A stretch of DNA of 64,000 nt from Botryosphaeria dothidea. Lineage: Eukaryota > Ascomycota > Dothideomycetes > Botryosphaeriales > Botryosphaeriaceae. A program made the position numbers and the translations under genes. Shown here one piece after another: positions 11,028 to 20,616 of this stretch (position 1 is the first letter of the stretch; each line of letters opens with the position of its first letter). Location of the stretch: NCBI GenBank assembly GCA_011503125.2, contig WWBZ02000012.1, positions 806,001 to 870,000 of the forward strand, in the 5' to 3' direction. The notes below the pieces were generated by a model that was given only the letters and a program-made list of their open reading frames with translations, was not told where the DNA came from and searched no databases.

Positions 11028-12905
11028 TTATGAGGAGTTGCCTTCGATCACTAGAATTCTTTCGCTTGGTCCGTATAGGAGACCCATCACCTTGGTCTTC
11101 TGCCGCTCCCGCACGCCATGGAGGTATTCGTAGGTGCCGTCGAGGCCCTTGATCTGGTCTTCGATCGCAAGCGTGCTCGACTCGTTGCTCCTCAACAGCG
11201 GGCTGATGAGGCGTTTCCGGAGCATCTCAAGGTTGCTCTTGAGCTGCTGGAGCTTGGCGCGATGATCACCGAGCGCGCCCTTGTTGAGCAGGGTACGGGC
11301 GCGCAATGAGGCCAAGAGCTGCCTGTTCTTCTCGTATTTGCGCAGGCGAGAGGCATTGGCGCCCATGAGGCGTGTCCACAGGCTCGAGAGTAAGTCGCCT
11401 TCTTCGCGCTCTTGCTGATCTGTCTCGCGAAGCACGGTGCGTTGGAGGTTGAGGAACTGGCGATCAATGGATTCGTACAGGCTGAACAGGGCAGTGGAGG
11501 AAGTGAGCTCGTTGTTGATGCTCTCCTCGAGCACGTTAAGAAATTCATTAAATGTGCGTTGCAAGGTGGCTTTGGTGCGCTGGGGACTTGTCTGGCCGAA
11601 CAGCTCCTTGACGACCTTGCCGACGGCTGTAGGTGCGCCTGTTGACGTCTCGAGAAGACCTATCCGGCTCAACAGTCGGTGTACATTGCCGAAGACTGAC
11701 GACAGCGAACTCTCTGGCAACGTCTGGATGTGCGCCAGCTCGCGCTTCGCCCAGTCCATGACTATGAGGATACTACTTAGTGTCAGCGTCACCGGCCTGC
11801 GACTGAGCCAGACTGTGCGACTAATATACCTATCGACGTCCCCGTCCACGTTTGCAAAGAACTTGGTCAATTCTACCGAGAGGGTTTTGAGGCTTTCGCT
11901 CAGTTCGTCGAGCTCCTTAACTATAATGGGCGCCGAGGTCATATTCGTCAGGCGCACGCTTTCTCCAAGATCCCATACCGCGACACCCGTCTCTTGCAAG
12001 TCTCCTATTTGCGACACTCCGTTTTCGCTGTAGTAGATGAACGGCTCAAACGCCTTTGCGAGGCCCGCAACCTTCACGAGATCCGGAACGTGGCCCGCAG
12101 ACGGCGGCTGCAGGAGGAGGCGCAGACTGAAAATCGACAAAAGACCCACAAGAATCGACATGAGCGCCGACGTGCGCGACTTGGCAACCACCGAGAAGTT
12201 GTCGCACAACCACGAATACGCAGCCTCGTAGGGCTCGGTGCGATGCTGCACCTCGGCGCGCAGCGCGAGGCGGATATCTGCTCTGTTTAGCGCGTGCGAT
12301 TGGGCGTTGCGCGCCCGATACATACAGTTGTTGGCATGCGCCGCGGCCGTCGCCGTCAGCCCAGAGGGCGGCGCGGAGCCGTCCTTACTCCTTTCCCGGT
12401 CGCGCGCCGCCAGCGCTCGCTGCGGCGTCTCTTCAGTGTCCTGGCCCTCCTCTTTCTTGATGCGCGCATCCCAGCCGAGGTCGCGCTCCGGGCTGGTGCG
12501 CGGCGTTTGCTTCAGCGGGCTCATGGGCAGCGGCACGTTCGCCGGCATGAGCGCGTCACCCTCGCCAGCGCTCTCGTACTGGGGACTGGTCTCGCGCGAC
12601 CGCGACGGGCTGTCGGGCGACAGGTGGTGGTGGTGGTGGTGCCGATACCAGCCACTGCCGGCTTTGCGCCAGGCGGGCGGCGACCAGGGACCGGCGCTGT
12701 CGGTCTCCTCGGTCTCGGACTCCTCTGAGCGGAAGCCGGAATGAGTGGACGGGATGCCGAAGAAGGGCGACCGGCTTGCCCGGTGGTGGGCGACGTCAAG
12801 GTCGTAGCAGTCGTCCACTGACGCCGCCAAAGAGGGTCGGCTCGCTAGCAAATCCTCAAGTTCCTCTGAGTTGAGAGCAGCCATACCGCCGCGTTCATAA
12901 AGCAT
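11028..12905 (-). CDS. Fungal single-pass membrane protein, function unknown
   Basis: Two exons, 11830-12905 and 11028-11772, around a 57-nt intron (11773-11829, GTATAT..TAG with a GCTGAC branch-point-like motif). The intron is a multiple of three, so the frame reads through it, but the retained peptide (ISRTVWLSRRPV...) looks foreign to the surrounding helices. About 606 residues. The first ~240 residues are disordered, Ser/Pro/Arg-rich and acidic, with a run of six histidines. One strong hydrophobic segment (TSALMSILVGLLSIFSLRLL) lies near residues 246-265. The remainder is mostly helical and coiled-coil-like, ending near PSERILVIEG. I do not recognise a named domain. Alternative starts are 12884 (MAALNSEE) and 13073. 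The layout (disordered tail, one membrane helix, coiled coil) suggests an anchored scaffold, which is inference only. Confidence 0.8.
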   Translation of the reverse strand: MLYERGGMAALNSEELEDLLASRPSLAASVDDCYDLDVAHHRASRSPFFGIPSTHSGFRSEESETEETDSAGPWSPPAWRKAGSGWYRHHHHHHLSPDSPSRSRETSPQYESAGEGDALMPANVPLPMSPLKQTPRTSPERDLGWDARIKKEEGQDTEETPQRALAARDRERSKDGSAPPSGLTATAAAHANNCMYRARNAQSHALNRADIRLALRAEVQHRTEPYEAAYSWLCDNFSVVAKSRTSALMSILVGLLSIFSLRLLLQPPSAGHVPDLVKVAGLAKAFEPFIYYSENGVSQIGDLQETGVAVWDLGESVRLTNMTSAPIIVKELDELSESLKTLSVELTKFFANVDGDVDRYISRTVWLSRRPVTLTLSSILIVMDWAKRELAHIQTLPESSLSSVFGNVHRLLSRIGLLETSTGAPTAVGKVVKELFGQTSPQRTKATLQRTFNEFLNVLEESINNELTSSTALFSLYESIDRQFLNLQRTVLRETDQQEREEGDLLSSLWTRLMGANASRLRKYEKNRQLLASLRARTLLNKGALGDHRAKLQQLKSNLEMLRKRLISPLLRSNESSTLAIEDQIKGLDGTYEYLHGVRERQKTKVMGLLYGPSERILVIEGNSS

Positions 12906-15083
12906 ATGTGCTGGTGGTTGGGACAGGCGAATTGGGTGGTGTGGTTGGTAGTGCGGGGGGGAGGGGGCTGTCGCGGCGGACGGCGATGGAGACGTCTGGG
13001 CGCGGGAGCGGTTCGGATCCGGTGACTTGGTGGTGGAGCAACTGATTCGGCGGAGTAGTAGAGCTTGTCGCAATTCTGAGTCGCAGTATTACGGACAGCC
13101 CTACAAGACATTGGACAGCGGAGCCTGGCGAGTTGTTGGGCCGGGAGGCGGGATGGTTGCGGCAGTGGTGGTGTGGAACGAGGAGGAGCAACGGGGCGGG
13201 TAGTAAGTAGGTACTCCGGGGCGATCATCGTCCAGGCAGTGACACGCGCCTGAATTAACTAAGGTGGCTGGATGGGAACTAGCGCTGGCCTGCTGGCAGA
13301 GTGCAGGGACCTGCTTGCCGTCTATTGGTTCACGTTGCGGGCAAGCGCTCCTCAATCTGGCGGTCTGGCGGCCGATCGCCCTCTCATTGCCCTCCCTCGC
13401 TGAGGGGTCCTGCGCGCGGGGAAGTCTTTCGCTGCTTCGGACAGCCCTTGATGTCGCCGCCCAGGCTGCGCGATGCTGTCAGGGACGATGCGCGAACATC
13501 GAGCGTGCCGTCGCGTGTCGAGCAACGCCGCATGCGCGTGTTATCCGCGGGTCAATGAGCAGTAGCGCCCGCCGGCTGCCTCAAGGACCGTGCCGTAAGT
13601 CGAGTGGGAGCGAGCTTATCGTCGCAAGGCTACTGTGCATGCAGGTGACTGGTCCACGAGTCAGGCCTGTAGGTCGCGGGCCCTCCCAGACCGTGATGCC
13701 GCCGACCACTAGACGTCCTGGCAGGCTGAGCAGGCCGGCGTTGCGCAATAAGAGCGTGGGCGGGCAGCCCAGGAACCCGTCTTGCGACTGAGACATGGGT
13801 CGTCCTTAGCCAGCGAGCTGCTGTTGGACCACGAGGGTGTTCTCAGGCGTTCTCGTTGTTCGCAGATAAGGTTCATCAGCACGGCTGCAATTGATAGCGG
13901 GTAGAAATCGAAAGGGCTAACGTCTTTGGGGCCAGGCTGGAAATCTCCCGGCGCCTGTCTCCAGCCGGACCAGGGATGCAGTGGAGGGCGGGCAGCTAAT
14001 CATTTCCGCCCGCTGCACCACGACGAGCTCCCCGCCCTCGATCACCGCTGGATCCTGTCAGACGCGGATCTCGCTCGCTTTGCATGCATGCTCTGCGACG
14101 CCCGCGACTGCGGCACTGGGAAACAGATGTGAGAGCCCTTGCCGCACTTCATTCCGGCCGCTGTTCGGCTGAAACCTTGCCCTTGCCTTCTCACCCATCT
14201 CCATCTCGCGTTCCGGATTGTGTCATTTACCGGGTACGTGAGGGGTGTCTCCCTGTCATTGGCCTGACTCGAAAGGTGTCCACATCACACGTCCAACGCC
14301 CGTTTCCCTTTCGAGCGCAATTCCTCCATGTGGCAATCTAATAGGAGCGTTGACGCCAACGGCGTGCGCTGAAGCAACCAGTCGACCCTCGAACTACCCG
14401 TCGCCGTCCCGTTCGACGGAACAGCTCGGGATTTCTCCTATCTTCTCGAGCAAACGCTGACCGACATTTTAGCTTCGCATACGAACTATTCGTTCGTCGA
14501 AAGTCCGTGCGAATGGAGGAACGCTTCGTCCATCATGGTGGATACCTCGCGCCAACATGATGTGCACCATGTGACCATTGCCTGCACGCATGTGAAGGCA
14601 CTCAGCCTCAACTTACGTCATGTTCGGTGGCTGCTATTCAAAAAGACCTCAACTTAGTTTATATCGGCTAGGCACGGCATTTGTCGCCAAGTTAATCCCT
14701 GCTGTAGAGTGACAGCACGGCTATCGCATCGTACAACATAGGGAGTCGAAGCAGTCGCCAGGATACAGATGTTGAGACATGTTAGTAACATTTGCATCCT
14801 AATGACTGCTTCGACTCCCCATGCATATCCTTTGCTGTGTATTCAGGCTTAAGATTGTTAGCTTCTCGCCTGTCTAGAGTATATCTACAGATATTCACTC
14901 GAACATCTACCCGAATACCGTGAGTCAACTACATGAATCTAGGAAACCCGCACTCTAGAAGGCTCCTCTCTTCAGAAAGACAACATACAAACACATACAT
15001 CGAAATTTCCATTGCATAAATCCGCATGTTTACTCCGATGATTTGAGGTTTCCTTATGAAGTCGAGGCACATTTCGTGCCCGA
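12906..15083. other. Intergenic, no supported gene; contains a long hairpin
   Basis: About 2.2 kb with no coding region I can support on either strand. The open frames between 13,264 and 14,460 have no recognisable motifs. The only clear structure is the long imperfect hairpin at 14737-14823, listed separately. Confidence 0.5.
14737..14823. repeat. Long imperfect hairpin (possible small-RNA precursor or MITE remnant)
   Basis: Arms 14741-14756 and 14804-14819 are perfect 16-bp reverse complements (GGGAGTCGAAGCAGTC). Pairing extends outward by CAT-A/G and inward, with a few mismatches, to about 14774 and 14787 (AGGATACAGATGTT against AACATTTGCATCCT), leaving a loop of about 12 nt. Each arm is thus about 37 nt. 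No flanking target duplication is visible. There is no coding potential. Whether it is transcribed cannot be seen from sequence. Confidence 0.55.
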
Positions 15084-16067
15084 TCACCCCTTCGTCCCAA
15101 ACGTCTCTCCGCCCGCCTCCAACCACTCCTTCTCCTCCTTCGTCATCGTCCTCCCCATAACCTCGTTCCTATGCGGATACCTCCCAAACCTGTCCAAAAT
15201 CTCCCTATGCTTCACCTCAAAATCCAAGCTCTTCTGCGCATACTCCACCGCCTCCGTATCCCCGCCCCTCTGCAGCTCCCCAACCATCTCACCCACCAAC
15301 TCCTCGTACCGCCGGTGGTCCTCCACGAACTCCGAGTGCATCAGCGGCATGTAGAACCACAGGCGATACGCCGGGCTGGCGCGCCACTTCGGATGCAGGT
15401 CCGCGCGCGGGCTCGTCTCCAGCACATGCCGCAGCACGCTACGCGATATCCTGTCGTAGTGCGAATAGACGGCCTTCTGGTCCTTGCGGAAGATGTTGCG
15501 CGACATCTGGTCGAGCAGCAGGACCAGGCTCAGCGCCGTGTCGGCGGCGGCCTCCTCGCCCGCGCGGATGTCGCCCGCGCCGGCAGCAGCGTCCGTGAGC
15601 GCCTGCGCGAAGGGCGCGGCGATGCTGGAGGCGTGCGCGAGCTCGGCGGCGTAGGTGCTGTTGCCGCCGACGTTGAGGGGCGGAAGAGCGTACTTGTCGG
15701 GCCCGATGGAGGCGAGGGCGTCGCCGAAGGACGTCGCGCAGGTGTTGTCGAAGGCGGTCTTCTCCTCGGGCAAGCCCGCGCCGAACCATTTCTTGCCGTA
15801 TTCGAACGGGACGGTGGTGGCTGTGGCGGGGAGGTCGCCGAACCAGACGCTGCGGATGCGGCTGTAGGTCGCGGGGTCGAAGAGCCGCTTGTTCAACGTG
15901 AAGGCTGGGGACGACATTCCTGCGACGATGGCGATGACGACGCCGACGACGATGGCGATGACTGCCTGGATGCTTTTTGTTGTTTGGCGGATTTCCCTTC
16001 TGGCCTTGCGCGTTGTCCGGGTGCTTCGAGAATGTGGCGGGTTTGTCCCTTGCTCTTTTCTGTCCAT
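15084..16067 (-). CDS. DUF924 family protein
   Basis: Single exon, 327 residues. The DUF924 fold is recognisable: WFGDLPAT near the start of the domain, the LLLDQMSRNIFRKD block, YMPLMHSEF, and the C-terminal DRFGRYPHRNEVMGR followed by TKEEKEWLEAGGETFG. The conserved pattern (LDQ.sRNi.R, fYmPl.HSE, RyPHRN) is intact, so the protein is probably functional. The family is widespread in bacteria and fungi but its biochemical role is not established. The N-terminus read from 16067 contains a hydrophobic IQAVIAIVVGVVIAIVAG segment (about residues 33-50) that could be a membrane anchor; it is encoded by a GATGGCGATGACGACG-like low-complexity DNA stretch. If translation starts instead at the internal Met at 15917 (MSSPAFTLNK), the protein is soluble and 277 residues long. 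Confidence 0.88.
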   Translation of the reverse strand: MDRKEQGTNPPHSRSTRTTRKARREIRQTTKSIQAVIAIVVGVVIAIVAGMSSPAFTLNKRLFDPATYSRIRSVWFGDLPATATTVPFEYGKKWFGAGLPEEKTAFDNTCATSFGDALASIGPDKYALPPLNVGGNSTYAAELAHASSIAAPFAQALTDAAAGAGDIRAGEEAAADTALSLVLLLDQMSRNIFRKDQKAVYSHYDRISRSVLRHVLETSPRADLHPKWRASPAYRLWFYMPLMHSEFVEDHRRYEELVGEMVGELQRGGDTEAVEYAQKSLDFEVKHREILDRFGRYPHRNEVMGRTMTKEEKEWLEAGGETFGTKG

Positions 16068-16374
16068 TGACGGTACACCAGCCTTTAATAGCCCTTGGGA
16101 TGAAGTTGATGCGATTTGTTAAGTGTCGGAAACGGTAAGTGGCGGGCCCTAACGCTCGCTCCTTCGGCTTCGGGTATCGATTTGGGGCCGAACGCTGAGT
16201 AAGCACCCCTGGCATTGAGTCGGGCCGGCCGAGCGACAAGCCATTTACTTCATACACACTCGATATGGTAATGTTCGTTGAGCCAATCGCGCAGCCTCGC
16301 GAATTCGGTGCCTACAGCTTATGCAAGTCGCGTTCAAAAGTCTCCGCTTCCCGCAGCCACGAGTCTAAACATGC
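16068..16374. other. Intergenic between two minus-strand genes
   Basis: 307 bases holding the DUF924 promoter and the amidase 3' flank. No further features are seen. Confidence 0.5.
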
Positions 16375-18149
16375 TTACAAGCCCTTCCAGTCCGGGTTCG
16401 CCAGCTCCCATGCGTAAGCAACCTTGTACACGGTTTCCTCGGCCCACCATTTCCCCACGATTTGCAAACCAACCGGTAACTTCGCTCCCGAACCCTTCAA
16501 CGGCCCCTCCTGGATCTCCAACATACCAACAGGCATTGTGAGCGCCGGATGCCCGGTCTGGTTGAATTGGCAAGTATTGCTCGTCAAGCCAACCTGCTTC
16601 GCAATTTGCTCAAGCGGGCCCGCACCAGGTGAGCAGTGGCTTGTTGCAATGTAAGGAAGCGTGGGCGTGATCAGGACATCATACTCCTCCAGAACAGCAT
16701 CGTACGCATCGCGCAGCATACGAGACAGATTCATCGCCTTGCCGAGCAACTGCGGAAACGCCTTCGCCGCATACGCGCCATTCAGGTATATGTTCTTGGA
16801 GGAGACGTAGGCGTTGTCCCAGTTCTCCTGCTTTAGCGGCCACATCATACCGTGCAGGTCAACCATTTGATGCCCGCGTCGCCCAAAAGGTCCGGAGCTC
16901 TTGGCCAGGAATCCGCCCACTTTGCTGATGCCGGTCCAAATTGCTGATCCTTTCTTGTGCAGTGGCACAGAAACTTCGGAGACTGCGGCTCCGAGCTGTT
17001 TGAAACTTTCGGCTGCTCGTAGGAAGGTCGCCTTGACCCGGGGATCCAAAACAGATCCACCCAGAGACTCTGTAATAATACCGATCTTGAGCCCAGAGAG
17101 CTTTTTGGGATCTTGGACACCAGAAAGGATGGACCAATACTTCGGAATATTTGCCGGTGTTGGGGCTGCAAACCCGCGGTCATCAATATTGTCTGTTCCG
17201 GCAACAGCCTGAAGCAAGAGAGCATTTTCCAGAACCGTTCTGGTCATTGGTCCCAAATGGTCATTTGTGGGCTCGTTGCTTCCACATGCTGTTCTCCATC
17301 AGCCTGTGCTCTAAAATGTTGTGCAGAGTTTTCATACCCGTATAGGGAATCAACCCAAACGTAGGCTTCAAGCCGACTATTCCACAGTTGCAAGCCGGAA
17401 TTCTTACGCTTCCGCCTTGGTCTGCACCAATCGACATGTCCACTTCACCTAGAGCTACGAGCACTCCGCTACCGCTGGAGCTACCGCCACTGCTATAGCC
17501 CTTGGCAAATGGATTCTCGACTGGTCCAGTGGCAGCGGAATGGGACGTCGCGCTGTGGCACATGTTCTCGCAAACGGCCTTTCCGACGATCTCAGCGCCA
17601 GCCTCGAGCAAGCGCGTCACGACCGTAGCGTCCGTATCCTACACGCAATTAGCCCGCATGGTTTGCATTGACCAGGCACACCATTACCGGAATATAGCCC
17701 TTGACAAAGTCTGTGCCCATGAGCATCGGCACGTCTTTGACCGAAATGTTGTCTTTGAGCACCACCCCCTTCCCTTGCAGCAGGCCCGGCTCTTTCCTGT
17801 CTTTCTCCTTGATGCTGCACTTCCATGCCCACGCTCCATGCGTATTCTCATTGGCATCCGGAAAGTGGATGCTTTCCCGCGGGAACCGCTCTAGATCGAC
17901 CTGCGGGACATAGTCTGTCTAGATCATTAGCTCAACCAACTGCATATCTTGCAAGAGATACTTGCCAGGCATAGCCATCAACTCCGCTGCGGAGTCGTGG
18001 AAAACACCCAAAAGCTTCCGATACACATCCTTCTCGTCATCATTGATCTTCACGCCCAGTTCACCGCAGATTTCGTCCACCACGGCGGTCGTGACCGGGT
18101 TGCCAGATGCTGGATCAAGCGAAAAGACCGACATCTCCACGAGTAACAA
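16375..18149 (-). CDS. Amidase signature family hydrolase
   Basis: Hydrolyses an amide bond, with release of ammonia or an amine; the exact substrate is unknown. Four exons: 17966-18149, 17688-17914, 17338-17638 and 16375-17288, giving 541 residues. Introns: 17915-17965 (51 nt, a GC..AG intron with donor GCAAGT), 17639-17687 (49 nt, GTAATG..TAG) and 17289-17337 (49 nt, GTATGA..CAG). The GC..AG intron is required: it removes an in-frame TAG at 17919-17921 and restores MAMP-DYVPQVDLERFP. The catalytic triad is visible: Lys115 in VVLKDN, cis-Ser190 in GGSSSGSG and nucleophile Ser214 in GADQGGSVRIPA. Spacings of 75 and 24 equal those of K142/S217/S241 in fatty acid amide hydrolase as I remember it. 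The C-terminal MPVGMLE and PVGLQIVGKWW blocks are typical of the family. No signal peptide is seen. An alternative start is 18134 (MSVFSLDP). It is transcribed divergently from the PuuE-like gene. Confidence 0.92.
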
Positions 18150-18606
18150 GTATTGTAAGCGCTACTTTTGCGATGCCAACTACCCCAACGTTTTTTCCTT
18201 TTGCTTTAACCAGCTCTGCAGCCTGAAATGAGCAGGCAGCTGCCAGCCGGACGGCAGGCGAAAGCAATAACGATTGCGATGTCGGACGTAACAGGCGTGC
18301 TCAGCGCCGCACCGAGGTAAGCGCTAAATCCGGCTGTTGCTAATGGCATACCTATCAAAGAGTGGGAGGCAGGAGGACTTGCCAGATCGATAGGCGAGTG
18401 GACGTCATTTGTCCGCGGGTCTTGGCGCGGTGGGGAGGGGTTGCAGGGGAGCTATCTACCTATCTGCTCTCCCTATCGCTGCGCGAAGCATTTCCAGATA
18501 TTTGGCGGTAGTGATTGTGCCCCGCCGCGGGGTATTCAGGTAGAAAAGGACTGAATGTGAGCGTGTTGCCTTTCATTGAGGATTGCGCTGCTCTGCCTGG
18601 TTTAAA
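18150..18606. promoter_or_regulatory. Divergent promoter with GATA-factor motif cluster
   Basis: 457-bp divergent promoter between the amidase and PuuE-like genes. Five HGATAR-type motifs (the AreA/NIT2 consensus) fall within 127 bp: on the minus strand at 18352-18357, 18452-18457, 18460-18465 and 18473-18478 (read as CTATCD on plus), and on the plus strand at 18388-18393 (CGATAG). About one would be expected in 457 bp by chance. This suggests nitrogen-catabolite control of both genes; it is an inference from motifs only. Confidence 0.5.
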
Positions 18607-19700
18607 ATGCATGTTGAAGAGTCTCTCCAGCTCCCCCGAGATTTTGAAGGTAAACTCAGGCTCTCTCATTACTACATTTTACATTACTGATTGCATTCAT
18701 AGGGTTCGGTGAGGAGTCACACGATGCTCAGTGGCCGAATGGCGCCCGAATCGCAATCTCGTTCGTGTTGAACTACGAGGAAGGCGGCGAGCGTTCCGTT
18801 CTGGAAGGGGATGGCATGTCCGAGCCGTATCTGTGGGAGAAGGGCAGTAGCGGTGGGCACAGAGTCGGTGCTCGATATCTGAATGCAGAGCAAGATTTTG
18901 AGTATGGCAGCCGCGTTGGATGCTGGCGAATCAACCGGCTGATGAAAGAATTTGGCTGGAACATGACCATTTACGCTATCGCTGCCGCAATGGGTAAGCG
19001 GACTTTCCCCACTACTGAAGATCATACAAAGCTTAAGGTCGCTACAGAAAAGAACCCTAGCTTCGCGAAAGCGTGCGTTAGAGACGGCCACGAAATCGCG
19101 GCACATGGTCTGCGATGGCTAGACTTCTGGGATCTCGGCCTCGAGGAGGATAAAAAGTACATCAAAGATACATGCTACAAGCTGAAGGAGGTGACTGGCG
19201 AGATGCCGGTTGGGGTTTACTTTGGCAGGGGAACGCCCAACACGCACGCGCTCCTGCCAATCGTCTTCAAGGAGATGGGCGTGCCGTTGTTGTACTCGTC
19301 CGAAGTGTACAACGACGACGTGCCGTACTGGATTGACTTGCCGTGGGAGCAGGAACTTCCTGTGGAGAAGCGAGAGGGCCTCCTGCTGGTCCCGTACAAC
19401 TACGACTGCAACGACGGCAAGTTCCACATGGCGCCGGGCTTCATGTCGTCTGCGGGGCAAACATACGAGTCGTATCTGAAGAGCACGTTCGACATGCTTT
19501 ACAGGGAAGGCGGGAAGATGATGAACATCCCCATGCACAGCAGAATCGTTGGGAAAGCGGGACGAGCCGAAGCGCTGAGAAACTTCATGAAGTACGTGAG
19601 CGAGAAGGAAGGGGTATGGGTGGCTACCAGGAGGCAGATTGCGGAGCACTACAGGACGAAGTTCCCGTACAAGCCAGGGAGCGCGAAGGGTGGGGAGTAG
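18607..19700 (+). CDS. PuuE-type allantoinase / polysaccharide deacetylase family protein
   Basis: Two exons, 18607-18649 and 18703-19700, with a 53-nt intron (GTAAAC..TAG); 346 residues. The short first exon (MHVEESLQLPRDFE) joins the second to give PRDFEGFG, the usual N-terminal block of this family, which decides the start at 18607 (AAA before ATG). Other family blocks seen in order: WPNGARIAISFVLNYEEGGE, EYGSRVGCWR, GHEIAAHGLRW, TGEMPVGVYFGRGTPNT, YNDDVPYW, VPYNYDCND, and VGKAGRAEALRNFMKY. These fit the NodB-fold subgroup that contains PuuE, a metal-independent allantoinase opening (S)-allantoin to allantoate. Fungal relatives are often labelled chitin deacetylase, but no secretion signal or chitin-binding domain is present, so a cytosolic ureide or cyclic-amide hydrolase is more likely. 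One deviation is PMHSRIVG where I expect a GLHCRLVG-like block. The shared promoter with an amidase supports nitrogen-source use. Confidence 0.88.
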
Positions 19701-20616
19701 CGGTATTGTAGACCGAATGTTCTGCTCGGAGCGACGAGCCGACTGCTGAACCGTGACTGGCGTGAGGACGTGCAGCAGTGACCAGTGCTTTTTCACTGCA
19801 GCATGCCGCTTCTTCCCCCGCTATCGTGGCGGGCGACGAGCGACGAGGAAGTGCTGCAAGAACGACGATCCAGCTGTGTTTGGCGGGGGCTCCCGATGGG
19901 CGGCAGCATCAGTCGCGCCTGCCGTGGTGTTTGGGGACGGTCGGGTCCCCAGGCCGAAGTTGGGGAGAAGGCGCGAACGCGATCGATTTTAGGCAGGCCA
20001 AAAGAAGCCCGTGAGCCCGTGCGCACGTACCGATGACCCAATGGCCCGCTTCTGGATTTGCTGCACACGCTCCACTTGCCGCGTCCACACTGCCACTCAC
20101 CGACATGGATGTTATCGTTACGGAGTGTCCAGCGGCGCGACTTTTCAAAAATTTGCCTGCCAGTGGCAAAAGGAGTAAAGACCTTTCCCCGGAGCCGCAA
20201 ATACCGTTCCTGAGCCATGGAAAATCTTTATCCACCAACACGAATTCCGTGCCCCTCGGCAGTAGCCATCCACGCTTCGGCGTTAGGACATGTCACCGGT
20301 CAAAATATCACGAAGTAGTGATGCAAGAGCCCGCCCTCGCAGAGCGCTGACGAGGACGATCCCGTCTGCCCACTAACCTCCTTAGACACATCCACCGATA
20401 CCGGGCCTGCTGCATACCCCGGCACCACTGCCCGGCCCAGCACTCTTCGTTTTTAAGATGGCCTCTCTCACTCTCTCTTTTCCCAATTTTGCGAATAAGC
20501 ACTATCTTATTCACCTATCGTTGTTCGTGCCAAGAGTCTGATGTCTCTCCGCACGCTTTTCTCCCATTAGCCACCTACACTTTAACCCCTTTTTGTCTTT
20601 ATCCTCGCACGTGTCA
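19701..20616. other. Intergenic, MFS transporter promoter
   Basis: Just over 900 bp with no supported gene. The last 150 bp are pyrimidine-rich (CTCTCTCACTCTCTCTTTTCCC near 20,465-20,485), a common fungal promoter feature, and hold two further HGATAR-type motifs on the minus strand near 20,502 and 20,515. Confidence 0.45.

Noticed and set aside
13264..13791. 175-codon plus frame in the 12.9-15.1 kb gap
   Set aside because: No recognisable motif, unusual Arg/Ser-rich composition, and no neighbouring exon could be joined.
15171..16070. 299-codon open frame on plus, antisense to the DUF924 gene
   Set aside because: Composition is Arg/Ala/Val-rich and it mirrors the codon-biased DUF924 frame; it is a GC-rich shadow without motifs.
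17919..17921. Amidase called as a pseudogene because of an in-frame TAG
   Set aside because: A 51-nt GC..AG intron removes the stop and restores conserved sequence and frame.
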